DNA of 64,000 nt from Aquaticitalea lipolytica (GCF_014641635.1 NZ_BMIC01000003.1:1-64000); one strand, 5' to 3'. Shown: positions 23,926 through 32,925, counted from the first letter of the stretch. The notes: a model not told the origin generated them from the letters alone. Program-made: numbers and translations.

Positions 23926-25683
23926 CTAATTTTTCTTTTTGGTAGTTATTATTATAACACCATCTTTTGCTTTTTTGCCATGTTTTTCTATTGCTTGTGT
24001 GCCTTTTAAAACATTAACACTTTCAATAGTATCTGGATTAATGGCATCCATTTCTTCTTTCGTTATTTCCTTTCCGTTTAGGAGGATTAATGGACTTTCG
24101 TCTTTACCAGTAAACACTTGAACTTTTTTGTCCTTTTTTTCAACAAATATAACTTCAACATCTTCATCCTTATCACTTGTCCAATTCACTTTATTCTTTT
24201 CTTTTTTTAGCCAAATAGTATCTTTACTTTGCTTGCCATCTTTATCTTTCTTGATAAAAATAATATCTTTTTTGTCATTATCATCTAACTCAATAATAGT
24301 TTCTTTGTCGTCATCAGAAGTAAAATGAAGCTTTTTTATCTTGTGTTTTTTCTCTTCTTTGCCATCTTTCATAATAATTATTTTTTCTTCAATAATTTCG
24401 CCTTCATCATTATCATCGCTAGAAAACACAAAAACATTACTGCCATTACCTGAAGATTGTATTTTATGGTTTCCATCTTCTGTTGTAAAAACATAGCCTT
24501 TTACATTATTTAAGCCAATTGTATTAATTGAGACATTATTATTTTCTTCATCAATTATTATGCTTATTGGCTTTATAGGATTATCTGTTGAAATTTGAAA
24601 ATTGGTGTTAGTCTCATCTGAACTTATTTCAATTTTTATTGAAGTAATTTCACCTTTATCATTACGCTTAATACCTTTAAATTTAGATTCAAAACCTTTG
24701 CTTTTAAGTTCATTTTTTAGATTGTCAATATCAGCATCAGTAAAATCTTTAGTAATAACTAAGTCTTTGAGTAATGAAGAATTAGATTTAAAATTTAAAT
24801 GTTCTGTAGAAGGATTATTTTCTGAAAGATTTTTTTTAACAAGTACTTCTTTAGTATTAAAGCTCATCATAAATAGCGCAATAGCAGGAAGAATTAAAGT
24901 ATACTTCCATGCATTAAATTTTTTAGATTTTGATTTGTGTAACATAACGATTCGTTTTTTGATTAATGAATTATAGAAATTATTTGTAAGCATCAATTGA
25001 TGATGCGGAATACTAGCTTTAAGGAGTAGTTTTTGATAGCTTTTTTCGCAATCTGATTGGTTTTGAGCAGTTTGATCTGCTATAAATTCTAAATTTTGTT
25101 GAAGCTCCTTTTTATACAACCATACAAATGGGTTAAACCAAAACAGAGTAGTTGCTATATGTGAAAGTAACATATCAATACTATGAAACTGATTTGCATG
25201 TACTTGCTCGTGCTTAATGATAAGTGTTAACTCTTCATCGCTAAATTGATTAGGGTTGTAAACAATCCAATTAAAAAATGAAAAAGGAGGTATATCTTTA
25301 TGTGTTTCAACAAATATGTATTTTCCACTTGTGTATTTTTCATGCGAACTAACTAATTGAAGTAAAGAGAAAAATTGAATGAATAGTCGTCCAAAAAAGA
25401 AAATAACACCAGCGTAATAAGTCCATAATAATAGCTGGAACCAATCAAAGGGATTCTCTATAGTTTGTGCTACAATAGAGTCTGTCATAATAATGCCTTC
25501 GAAAGTTTGAGGCGAATATTCTATGTATATTGGAATAACTATTGTTGGGATAATTGATGCAACAACTAATCCGAGTAATAAAAACCAACGATTAGTTGCG
25601 AAAAATGTCTCACGTTGTAATAATAACTTATAGCATACGTAAAATATAACAACAATAGCACTTGCTTTTAATAGATAGTCCAT
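23926..25683 (-). CDS. BlaR1/MecR1-like M56 membrane metallopeptidase
   Basis: A 585-residue sensor. The first ~300 residues hold four membrane helices (about 5-25, 35-55, 80-105, 265-285) and the zinc-peptidase motif HEQVH at residues 158-162, as in the M56 family that cleaves BlaI-type repressors. Residues ~300-520 are highly charged (repeated DDNDKKDI, KKDKDGKQSK-like stretches) and replace the beta-lactam-binding domain of BlaR1. The last ~60 residues (ILLNGKEITKEEMDAINPDT to DGVIIITTKKKN) resemble a TonB-receptor plug, a known tail in Bacteroidota M56 proteins. Pairs with the BlaI-like gene 2 bases upstream. The signal sensed is unknown. Confidence 0.88.
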   Translation of the reverse strand: MDYLLKASAIVVIFYVCYKLLLQRETFFATNRWFLLLGLVVASIIPTIVIPIYIEYSPQTFEGIIMTDSIVAQTIENPFDWFQLLLWTYYAGVIFFFGRLFIQFFSLLQLVSSHEKYTSGKYIFVETHKDIPPFSFFNWIVYNPNQFSDEELTLIIKHEQVHANQFHSIDMLLSHIATTLFWFNPFVWLYKKELQQNLEFIADQTAQNQSDCEKSYQKLLLKASIPHHQLMLTNNFYNSLIKKRIVMLHKSKSKKFNAWKYTLILPAIALFMMSFNTKEVLVKKNLSENNPSTEHLNFKSNSSLLKDLVITKDFTDADIDNLKNELKSKGFESKFKGIKRNDKGEITSIKIEISSDETNTNFQISTDNPIKPISIIIDEENNNVSINTIGLNNVKGYVFTTEDGNHKIQSSGNGSNVFVFSSDDNDEGEIIEEKIIIMKDGKEEKKHKIKKLHFTSDDDKETIIELDDNDKKDIIFIKKDKDGKQSKDTIWLKKEKNKVNWTSDKDEDVEVIFVEKKDKKVQVFTGKDESPLILLNGKEITKEEMDAINPDTIESVNVLKGTQAIEKHGKKAKDGVIIITTKKKN

Positions 25684-25685
25684 AA

Positions 25686-26045
25686 TTACTTTTTGTTTTC
25701 GATTAATGCAATTATCTCTTTTAGCTCATCCACACTTATTTTTTCTTCTTTAGCAAAAAATGACACAACGTTTTTGTACGAACTGTTAAAATAATTTTCA
25801 ATAGCAGTATTCATAAAACGCTTTTTATATGCCTCTTTACTTATAATAGGGAAGTATTGGTGTGTTTTTCCGTAAGCATTATAACTTACATAACCTTTTT
25901 CTTCCAGATTTCTTATTATAGTAGAAAGCGTATTATAATGTGGTTTGTCATCTGTTATTTCTGCAAGCACGTCTTTTACAAAAGCATTTTCGAGCTTCCA
26001 TAGAATGTGCATGATTTCTTCTTCTTTATTAGTGAGTTTTTGCAT
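25686..26045 (-). CDS. BlaI/MecI/CopY-family repressor
   Basis: A 119-residue winged-helix repressor. LTNKEEEIMHILWKLENAF at the N terminus, HYNTLSTIIRNLEEKGYVSY as the recognition helix and wing, and a C-terminal dimerisation helix pair are characteristic of BlaI/MecI. It would repress its own operon until cleaved through the M56 protein encoded next to it. Two palindromes lie 30-70 bases upstream of the start and are the likely operators. Confidence 0.93.
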   Translation of the reverse strand: MQKLTNKEEEIMHILWKLENAFVKDVLAEITDDKPHYNTLSTIIRNLEEKGYVSYNAYGKTHQYFPIISKEAYKKRFMNTAIENYFNSSYKNVVSFFAKEEKISVDELKEIIALIENKK

Positions 26046-26074
26046 TGATGTGTTTTATTTAATAATTCAAACAT

Positions 26075-26114
26075 ATAACTATTTTTATAGTTATACAACT
26101 ATGAGTGTAGTTAT
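26075..26114. promoter_or_regulatory. Tandem palindromic operators of the BlaI-like repressor
   Basis: ATAACTAT-tttt-ATAGTTAT (26075-26094) is perfect; ACAACTA-tgagtg-TAGTTAT (26095-26114) is one mismatch away. The centres are 20 bp apart, about two helical turns. This is the layout expected for two BlaI-type dimers controlling blaI-blaR1 and perhaps the divergent antiporter gene. Confidence 0.75.
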
Positions 26115-26181
26115 TTAACGAAATTTTTAGTTTTTATTATAAAATGAATGGAAATAGTATCTTCGCTGAAAATTATTTTTC

Positions 26182-27135
26182 ATGAGTTTACTTTGGGTTA
26201 TTTTAGGACTGATTTTATTAGTTATAGGAGGTGAGTTTTTAGTTCGTTCTTCAGTTGCATTATCTTTTAAATTTAATATTTCTAAGCTAGTCATTGGTAT
26301 GACAGTGGTTTCGTTTGCCACATCAGCTCCAGAGTTACTCGTGAGTTTGCAGGCTGCATTAGATGGCTCTTCAGATATAGCTTTAGGAAATGTAATTGGT
26401 TCTAATATAGCAAACATTGGTTTAGTGTTAGGTATTACAGCTATAATTTCACCATTAGCTATAGATAAGAGTTTTTATAAGCTCAATTGGCCTATGATGA
26501 TGCTTATCTCTGTTGTTTTGTATTTTATGCTTAGTAGCGGAAATGTGCTCGATTTTAAAGAAGGTTTAGCTTTATTTATTTCTTTAGTTATATTCTTATA
26601 TATACTTATAAAAAAATCAAAAAGTGAAGCAACAGAAGTTGTTGAAGATATTGATGATGCATTAATGGAAACGTCAAACTTTAAAGTTGTCCTTTGGTTA
26701 ATAATTGGTGGAGCGGCATTATATTTTGGGAGTGAATGGCTAGTTTTTGGAGCAAAAGAAATGGCATTGTCGTTAGGAGTTAGTGAGCGTGTTATATCTG
26801 TAACTATGGTCGCCATTGGTACAAGTGTTCCAGAATTAGCAGCATCTGTAATAGCGGCATTAAAAAAAGAAAAGGCAATTTCTTTAGGAAATTTAATAGG
26901 TTCTAATATTTTTAATATTGCATCGGTTTTAGGTTTAACGGCAATGATTCAGCCAATTTCTGTTGATAACCCTCAAATATTGTCTAGTGATATTTTTTGG
27001 ATGATGGCTTTTTCTGCTGTTTTAATTCCGTTAGTATTTATCCCAAAAAGGTTTGAAATAGGTAGATATAAAGGGCTTATTCTTCTAGTTGCTTATGCAA
27101 TTTTTATTTTTTTAGCTTTTACAGGAGAAAAATAA
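26182..27135 (+). CDS. Calcium/sodium antiporter (CaCA family)
   Basis: A 317-residue membrane protein with about ten helices and the two inverted alpha repeats of the K-dependent Na/Ca exchanger family: ATSAPELLVS with GNVIGSNIANIGLVLG in the first half, GTSVPELAAS with GNLIGSNIFNIASVLG in the second. The length equals that of YrbG-type proteins. It exports calcium in exchange for sodium at the inner membrane. Divergent from the BlaI-like gene; the shared intergenic space holds the palindromes at 26075-26114. Confidence 0.93.
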   Translation: MSLLWVILGLILLVIGGEFLVRSSVALSFKFNISKLVIGMTVVSFATSAPELLVSLQAALDGSSDIALGNVIGSNIANIGLVLGITAIISPLAIDKSFYKLNWPMMMLISVVLYFMLSSGNVLDFKEGLALFISLVIFLYILIKKSKSEATEVVEDIDDALMETSNFKVVLWLIIGGAALYFGSEWLVFGAKEMALSLGVSERVISVTMVAIGTSVPELAASVIAALKKEKAISLGNLIGSNIFNIASVLGLTAMIQPISVDNPQILSSDIFWMMAFSAVLIPLVFIPKRFEIGRYKGLILLVAYAIFIFLAFTGEK

Positions 27136-27174
27136 AGGGTATAAACAAGCATTTTATCGAATTGTTGACAACTA

Positions 27175-27239
27175 ACCCTATTTTTTTTAGGGTATATTTT
27201 ATTTTGAATTGATTTTTTGATAGATTTGCCCTATCAAAA
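27175..27239 (+). promoter_or_regulatory. glnN promoter region with two palindromes
   Basis: ACCCTA-N7-TAGGGT (27175-27193; the spacer is a T-run) is followed by TTTTGATAG (27215-27223) mirrored by CTATCAAAA (27231-27239). The second palindrome contains TAGATTTG (27221-27228), a TAnnTTTG promoter box 32 bases before the start codon, so a protein bound there would block the promoter. A -33 element at the usual distance is not clear. Nitrogen control is a reasonable inference. Confidence 0.5.
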
Positions 27240-27259
27240 TTAAATCAAACTTAATAATT

Positions 27260-29446
27260 ATGTCAACATTACGTTTTCACGCCATCAAAGAGACGCTTAA
27301 TCGCAAGCCTCTTCATATTGAAGAGAATGAGCGTCGTTCAGCAATTTTCGGTTCTAATGTGTTTAATGAAGCAACTATGCGTCAGTATTTGACCAAGGTG
27401 GCTTACAAAAGTGTTATGGATGCTATACAGAATGGCACCAAAATAGAAAGAGTTGTCGCAGATCACATTTCTACAGGAATGAAAGAGTGGGCAATTTCTA
27501 AAGGAGCAACACATTATACGCATTGGTTTCAGCCTTTAACAGGTGCAACAGCCGAAAAGCATGATGCTTTTTTTGAAACTATAGGAGATGGATTGGCAAT
27601 TGAAAAGTTTGGTGGAGACCAATTAGTACAACAAGAACCTGATGCATCTAGTTTCCCAAATGGAGGAATTAGAAATACATTCGAAGCTCGTGGTTATACA
27701 GCTTGGGATCCTACATCGCCAGCATTTATTTATGGTACAACGCTTTGTATTCCTACAGTTTTTGTTGCTTATACAGGTGAGGCTCTTGATTACAAAACAC
27801 CATTATTAAGAGCGTTACAAGCTGTTGATAATGCTGCTGTTGCAGTTTGTAAATATTTTGATAAAAATGTAAAGAAGGTTAATGCTTCTTTAGGATGGGA
27901 ACAAGAATACTTTTTAATTGATAGCGCTTTAGCAGCATCAAGACCAGATATAGTTTTAACAGGACGTACAATGCTTGGTCACTCACCAGCAAAAGGTCAG
28001 CAATTAGATGATCACTATTTTGGTTCAATACCAAGTAGAGCTTTAGCATATATGAGAGATTTAGAGACCGAATGTATGTTATTAGGTATTCCAGTAAAAA
28101 CAAGACATAACGAGGTTGCACCTAACCAATTTGAGTTAGCACCTATTTATGACGAAGCTAATCTTGCGGTAGACCATAACTCTTTATTAATGGATGTTAT
28201 GGATAAAGTTGCCGATCGTCATAATTTTAAAGTATTATTTCATGAAAAACCATTCGCAGGAGTTAATGGTTCAGGTAAACATAATAACTGGAGTTTAAGT
28301 ACAGATACAGGAGTAAATCTTTTAGGTCCTGGGAAAACTCCAATGAGCAATCTTCAATTTTTAACTTTCTTTATTAACACAATTAAGGCAGTTAATGATA
28401 ATGAAGAGTTGTTGAGAGCTGCAATTGCATCAGCAAGTAATGATCATAGGTTAGGAGCTAATGAAGCACCACCAGCAATTATTTCTGTATTTATTGGATC
28501 GCAATTAACTAGTGTTTTAAATGAATTAGAAAATGTAACTACTGGAAAACTATCTCCAGAAGAAAAAACTGATTTAAAACTAAATGTAGTTGGTAAAATT
28601 CCTGATGTATTATTAGATAATACTGATAGAAACAGAACTTCACCATTTGCTTTTACAGGTAATAAATTTGAGTTTAGAGCAGTAGGTTCTAAAGCTAATT
28701 GTGCTAGTGCGATGACTGTTTTAAATGCAATTGTTGCAAAACAATTAATCGATTTTAAAGCTGAAGTAGATATGCTTATTGAGAAAAAAGACATGAAAAA
28801 AGATGATGCTGTCTTTAATGTTTTAAGAGAGTATATCAAAAAATCTAAAAATATTTTATTCGAAGGGAATGGTTATGGTGATGCTTGGCATAAAGAAGCC
28901 AAAAAGCGTGGCTTAAGTAATAATAAAACAACACCAGAAGCATTAAAAGCTAAAGTTTCTAAAAAAGCAATTAGTCTTTTTGAAGATTTAGGCATAATGA
29001 ATAAAATAGAGTCTGAAGCGCGTTATGAAATTGAAATGGAAGAGTACGTATTACGTATTCAGATTGAAGGACGTGTGTTAGGAGATATAGCTCGTAATCA
29101 TATTGTACCTACAGCTGTAAAGTACCAAAATGTTTTAATTGAAAACGTAAAAGGTCTTAAAGAAATTTATGGTACTGGTTTTAAAAAACACGCAAAAGAG
29201 CAAATGGTATTAATTGAAGAAATTTCTGAGCATATCGAGTCAATAAACTCTAACGTTACTAAATTAATAAATGCACGTAAAACTGCTAATACAATTAGTG
29301 ATATTGAAAAGAAAGCATTAGACTATTGTCATAAAGTAAAACCAATCTTTGATGATATTCGCTACCATTGTGATAAATTAGAGCTTTTAGTTGATGATGA
29401 ATTATGGCCATTAACTAAATACAGAGAGTTGTTATTTACAAAATAA
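27260..29446 (+). CDS. glnN: Glutamine synthetase type III
   Basis: A 728-residue GSIII enzyme, the form used by Bacteroidota to make glutamine from glutamate, ammonia and ATP. The size, the N-terminal type III segment (ERRSAIFGSNVFNEATM), the substrate-binding GWEQEYFLID and NRTSPFAFTGNKFEFRAVGS, and VNGSGKHNNWSL all match. GSIII forms dodecamers and lacks the adenylylation site of GSI. It is monocistronic, with a palindrome-containing promoter upstream and a terminator 20 bases downstream. Confidence 0.97.
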   Translation: MSTLRFHAIKETLNRKPLHIEENERRSAIFGSNVFNEATMRQYLTKVAYKSVMDAIQNGTKIERVVADHISTGMKEWAISKGATHYTHWFQPLTGATAEKHDAFFETIGDGLAIEKFGGDQLVQQEPDASSFPNGGIRNTFEARGYTAWDPTSPAFIYGTTLCIPTVFVAYTGEALDYKTPLLRALQAVDNAAVAVCKYFDKNVKKVNASLGWEQEYFLIDSALAASRPDIVLTGRTMLGHSPAKGQQLDDHYFGSIPSRALAYMRDLETECMLLGIPVKTRHNEVAPNQFELAPIYDEANLAVDHNSLLMDVMDKVADRHNFKVLFHEKPFAGVNGSGKHNNWSLSTDTGVNLLGPGKTPMSNLQFLTFFINTIKAVNDNEELLRAAIASASNDHRLGANEAPPAIISVFIGSQLTSVLNELENVTTGKLSPEEKTDLKLNVVGKIPDVLLDNTDRNRTSPFAFTGNKFEFRAVGSKANCASAMTVLNAIVAKQLIDFKAEVDMLIEKKDMKKDDAVFNVLREYIKKSKNILFEGNGYGDAWHKEAKKRGLSNNKTTPEALKAKVSKKAISLFEDLGIMNKIESEARYEIEMEEYVLRIQIEGRVLGDIARNHIVPTAVKYQNVLIENVKGLKEIYGTGFKKHAKEQMVLIEEISEHIESINSNVTKLINARKTANTISDIEKKALDYCHKVKPIFDDIRYHCDKLELLVDDELWPLTKYRELLFTK

Positions 29447-29466
29447 TTAGTAAAACATAAGTTTGC

Positions 29467-29495
29467 AAAGCCTCGTTCATCGAGGCTTTTGTTAT
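29467..29495 (+). terminator. Rho-independent terminator of glnN
   Basis: AAAGCCTCG (29467-29475) pairs with CGAGGCTTT (29481-29489) around TTCAT, followed by TGTTATTT. Confidence 0.85.
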
Positions 29496-29510
29496 TTAAT
29501 AGCCTACTTT

Positions 29511-29528
29511 ATACGTATTTCTACGTAT
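29511..29528. promoter_or_regulatory. ATACGTA-tttc-TACGTAT palindrome
   Basis: A perfect 7-4-7 palindrome. Its core TACGTA-KTTC-TACGTA recurs at 53090-53105, upstream of grpE. It lies about 125 bases ahead of a small secreted-peptide gene. The shared sequence points to a common regulator, not identified here. Confidence 0.45.
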
Positions 29529-29653
29529 GTGATAAGTAAGAAAAAATGTATTTCAACGCATAATTTTACTAATAATCGAAAATGTTGTTAAGGCTTTATA
29601 ATCAGAGGGTTATTTTCTTAAATTTGTAACGCTATTAATCAATATTTGTAAAG

Positions 29654-29794
29654 ATGAAAAAGTTATTATTAAGCTTAGCGGCTTTGGCTTTTGCAACTTT
29701 ATTGTTCTCTCAAGACGATTCTAAAGACAATAAAGATAATGCTTCTAAAGATGCAGTTGTTAAGGTTGAGGGCAGTATTAAAACTGCTTCTTAA
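29654..29794 (+). CDS. Small exported peptide (46 residues)
   Basis: Starts MKKLLLSLAALAFATLLFSQ, a typical signal peptide, followed by 26 mostly charged residues (DDSKDNKDNASKDAVVKVEG). A TAAATTTG promoter-like box lies at 29619-29626. A terminator follows at 29866. The mature part would be a tiny acidic/basic peptide of unknown role. The signal peptide and flanking signals support reality, but there is no family evidence. Confidence 0.5.
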   Translation: MKKLLLSLAALAFATLLFSQDDSKDNKDNASKDAVVKVEGSIKTAS

Positions 29795-29865
29795 ATAATT
29801 TTTAACAATTACAAAGCCTGGTTTTACAATTCATATTTTATTAATGTAATTATGTTTTGTAAACC

Positions 29866-29912
29866 AAAAAAGACAAACCAATTAGTAACTTAATTTGTTT
29901 GTCTTTTTTTAT
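29866..29912 (+). terminator. Terminator overlapping the next promoter
   Basis: AAAAAAGACAAA (29866-29877) pairs with TTTGTCTTTTTT (29898-29909) around a 20-nt loop. It ends the small-peptide transcript and overlaps the -33 element of the following promoter. Confidence 0.7.
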
Positions 29913-29924
29913 ACTATATATTTG
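29895..29924 (+). promoter_or_regulatory. Promoter for outer-membrane protein gene
   Basis: TTG at 29895-29897, a 19-bp spacer and TATATTTG at 29917-29924: the same spacing as the alginate promoters. An inverted repeat TAACAATTT/AAATTGTTA (29938-29962) lies just after the expected start of transcription and may be an operator or a leader hairpin. Confidence 0.6.
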
Positions 29925-30041
29925 ACTTGTAAAAATGTAACAATTTGATTGTTAAATTGTTATATTGCGCTCCCCTTTCTAGATAGGAACTTGCAGTCTC
30001 TTTTGTTTTAATTAACCGATGTCTAATTAATATTAAAATTG

Positions 30042-30719
30042 ATGATAGCAAAACAGCTTTATATTAAAGCAATCGCTTTTTTTATAATAAGTTTATTTCA
30101 TACTACACTATTTTCACAAGATTTAGTGCAAACCGAAAATGATAGTTTATTCCGAAACGAAAACTTTAAAGAGTTTAGGGCAAATAATGCAATAGATATT
30201 GCTTTAGGAACTTCAGTTATTAATGGAGATTTTGTTGACCCAATGTTCGAAATTTTTACGCACATTGGCTATAAAAGGCATTTAACACCACATTTGAACA
30301 TTAATTTCGGATATAATAAATTTAACCTAGCCTATAAAGATCAGTTTAATGAAGGCTTTATGTCTTTCGATTTAAATGTTGAGTGTTTATTGCTTCCACA
30401 TCAAAGATTTTCTCCGTTTGTTTTTGCAGGAGGAGGATATAATGCATCAAATTATTTTAAGCAAACTGCTACTAAATTTCAAGGAGGAGGAGGAATAGAA
30501 TATATTGTTACTGATGGTTTTGGTCTAAAACTTTATACTGATTATAATTATGTTTTAAGTGATGAGTTAGATGGGTTAATTGCAGGAAATTCTGACGATA
30601 CATATTTTAGAATAGGTTTTGGTATTAATTATTATTTTGGAGCAAATTCAAGCAAAACCAAATTAAAAAAGGGTGAAAAATCTATTATTAAATCAAACCC
30701 AATTATTGATAAAAACTAA
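30042..30719 (+). CDS. Outer-membrane beta-barrel protein
   Basis: About 225 residues with a signal peptide (KAIAFFIISLFHTTLFSQ). The mature part alternates short beta strands (HLNINFGYNKFNLAY, FSPFVFAGGGYN, GLKLYTDYNYVLSD) and reaches a final barrel strand FRIGFGINYYFG, followed by a lysine-rich tail. This is the pattern of small OmpA-like or opacity-type barrels; the ligand or role is not evident. A TTG three bases earlier is in frame, but the ATG at 30042 is preferred. purM follows 36 bases later. Confidence 0.75.
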   Translation: MIAKQLYIKAIAFFIISLFHTTLFSQDLVQTENDSLFRNENFKEFRANNAIDIALGTSVINGDFVDPMFEIFTHIGYKRHLTPHLNINFGYNKFNLAYKDQFNEGFMSFDLNVECLLLPHQRFSPFVFAGGGYNASNYFKQTATKFQGGGGIEYIVTDGFGLKLYTDYNYVLSDELDGLIAGNSDDTYFRIGFGINYYFGANSSKTKLKKGEKSIIKSNPIIDKN

Positions 30720-30755
30720 ATTACAATCCTTATTTTTGCATATCCAAACAAAGTT

Positions 30756-31934
30756 ATGAGTCAAGACATAAGTAAACGATATGCGCAAAGAGGTGTTTCT
30801 GCATCTAAAGAAGATGTGCATAACGCTATTAAAAACATCGATAAAGGATTATTTCCACAAGCATTTTGCAAAATTGTACCAGATTATTTAACAAATGATA
30901 ATGAGTATTGCCTTATTATGCATGCAGATGGTGCAGGTACAAAATCATCACTTGCTTATATGTATTGGAAAGAAACTGGAGATATTTCAGTTTGGAAAGG
31001 TATCGCTCAAGATGCCTTGATTATGAATATTGACGACTTGTTATGCGTAGGAGCTACAGATAATATTATGTTATCATCAACCATTGGTAGAAATAAGAAT
31101 TTAATAACAGGAGAAGTTATTTCGGCAATCATCAATGGTACAGAAGAATTAATTTCTGAATTAAAATCGTTTGGAGTTACAATTCATTCAACAGGAGGCG
31201 AAACTGCTGATGTTGGAGATTTAGTTCGCACAATAATTGTTGATTCTACTGTAACAGCGCGTATGAAGCGTAGTGATGTTATTGATAATGCAAATATAAA
31301 AGCAGGCGATGTTATAGTTGGCTTGTCATCGTCAGGTCAAGCTACTTACGAGAAAACATATAATGGAGGAATGGGAAGTAATGGATTAACATCTGCACGT
31401 CATGATGTGTTTCATAACTATTTAGCTGAAAAATTTCCTGAAAGTTTTGATGCTTCAGTACCTAAAAATTTAGTGTATTCTGGACAGGTAAAATTAACCG
31501 ATAAAGTAGAAAACTCCCCAATTGATGCTGGTAAATTAGTATTATCGCCAACAAGAACCTATGCGCCAATCATTAAAAAAATACTATCAAAATACAATTC
31601 GAAAGACATTCATGGAATGGTGCATTGTAGTGGAGGAGCCCAAACCAAAATTCTTCATTTTATAAACAATCTACATATTATAAAAGATAATTTATTTTCA
31701 ATTCCACCACTTTTTAAACTAATACAAGAACAATCAAAAACAGATTGGAAAGAAATGTATCAAGTATTTAATTGTGGGCATCGTATGGAGTTGTATGTAG
31801 CTCCAGAAGTAGCTGAAGATTTAATTTCTATTTCTAAATCATTTAATGTCGATGCTCAAATTGTTGGTAGAGTTGAAGCATCATCAGAAAAGAAATTAAC
31901 TATAAAAAGCGAGTTTGGAGTTTTTGAGTATTAG
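30756..31934 (+). CDS. purM: AIR synthase (PurM)
   Basis: A 392-residue phosphoribosylformylglycinamidine cyclo-ligase of the longer Bacteroidota type. MHADGAGTKSSLAYMYWKET near the N terminus carries the ATP/substrate-binding Asp-Gly-x-Gly-Thr-Lys, and STGGETADVGDLV is the second conserved motif. It closes the imidazole ring in purine synthesis. The last four bases overlap the convergent ABC ATPase gene. Confidence 0.93.
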   Translation: MSQDISKRYAQRGVSASKEDVHNAIKNIDKGLFPQAFCKIVPDYLTNDNEYCLIMHADGAGTKSSLAYMYWKETGDISVWKGIAQDALIMNIDDLLCVGATDNIMLSSTIGRNKNLITGEVISAIINGTEELISELKSFGVTIHSTGGETADVGDLVRTIIVDSTVTARMKRSDVIDNANIKAGDVIVGLSSSGQATYEKTYNGGMGSNGLTSARHDVFHNYLAEKFPESFDASVPKNLVYSGQVKLTDKVENSPIDAGKLVLSPTRTYAPIIKKILSKYNSKDIHGMVHCSGGAQTKILHFINNLHIIKDNLFSIPPLFKLIQEQSKTDWKEMYQVFNCGHRMELYVAPEVAEDLISISKSFNVDAQIVGRVEASSEKKLTIKSEFGVFEY

Positions 31935-32593
31935 TCTAAACTCCCAATACTTAAATATTTATAATCTTCAAGTTCTTCAAGGTTATTAATAAGTTTTGTG
32001 CATCCATTTTTTAGTAAGTATAGTTCATCTGAAGTGTCAATAACATCTCTAAAATAATGATCGGTAATTATAATGGCTTTAGTTTGCTTTTCAATAGCAA
32101 TTAAGCGTTTAAATTTTTCAATGTACAAAGGTGCGATATGGGAAAAAGGTTCATCTAGTATAACAATTTCATTTTTACTCTTTAAAATCAAATAAGTTTC
32201 CAAAACACGACGCTCACCTCCAGAAAGACTATTTATTTTTGAATTTTTAAACAAAGAAAAACTTTCAAAAACAGTAATAAATTCTAACCAATCTAAACGA
32301 AATAATTTAAATACAGTTTTAACCTTTATGTTATTTGGAGTTAATGCATGTTGAGGTAAAAAACCAACACAATTGATTGTGTAAAGTGGTTTCAAAATAG
32401 GCTCATTATCTATTCTGATTAATTTATACTTTGGTTGTAAAGAACCAAAAATAATATTCATTAAACAGCTTTTGCCACTACCATTGCTTCCAAGAATCCC
32501 AGTGACTTTTCCTGTTTCAGCTTTTAAATAAACACCATTGAGAATTCGCTTGCTAGAAAAATAAAGTTCAATACTATCTATTTCTAAAATCAT
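31931..32593 (-). CDS. ABC transporter ATP-binding protein
   Basis: A 220-residue ABC ATPase: Walker A GSNGSGKS near residue 35, signature LSGGERR near 123, and Walker B IVILDEPFSH near 143. It starts four bases inside the upstream small membrane protein gene (ATGA overlap), so the two are translationally coupled. No typical permease is encoded nearby; the 111-residue membrane protein may be the partner. The substrate is unknown. The gene's end overlaps purM by four bases in a convergent arrangement. Confidence 0.9.
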   Translation of the reverse strand: MILEIDSIELYFSSKRILNGVYLKAETGKVTGILGSNGSGKSCLMNIIFGSLQPKYKLIRIDNEPILKPLYTINCVGFLPQHALTPNNIKVKTVFKLFRLDWLEFITVFESFSLFKNSKINSLSGGERRVLETYLILKSKNEIVILDEPFSHIAPLYIEKFKRLIAIEKQTKAIIITDHYFRDVIDTSDELYLLKNGCTKLINNLEELEDYKYLSIGSLD

Positions 32594-32925
32594 ATAAATT
32601 CTTGCATAATGAGTAAAAAGCCAATGGTAATAAAAACATCAATTAAAAATATAGCAGAAAATAGTTTAAAGGTTGAAATACCCAAGTTTTTGTAAAAAAT
32701 AAGTTTTCTTTCTCTATTGGTTTCGTTAATGAGATACCAAACAAAAATAGTAAGTAATAATTTAGTAATTACAGTAGTAAATATATGTGGATTAACAATT
32801 ATAATTAATACATTAACTGCAAAGGACCAAATAAATAAAGGTCTATAAAATAAAAGTATAGCTTCAAATCGTTGCATCATAGGATTAGAACGTATATAAG
32901 TTAGATATATTTTTAAAATTTCCAA
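32590..32925 (-). CDS. Small membrane protein coupled to the ABC ATPase
   Basis: A 111-residue protein with three or four hydrophobic stretches (about 20-48, 50-66, 88-108) and a charged loop NETNRERKLIFYKN. I do not recognise the family. The ATGA overlap with the ATPase gene indicates that both are made together, so it may be a minimal permease subunit. Too short for a usual ABC-2 permease (six helices) unless it oligomerises. Confidence 0.75.
   Translation of the reverse strand: MEILKIYLTYIRSNPMMQRFEAILLFYRPLFIWSFAVNVLIIIVNPHIFTTVITKLLLTIFVWYLINETNRERKLIFYKNLGISTFKLFSAIFLIDVFITIGFLLIMQEFI

Noticed and set aside
24602-24976. Plus-strand frame opposite the BlaR1-like gene
   Set aside because: Antisense shadow of the M56 gene with low-complexity hydrophobic translation and no start signals.
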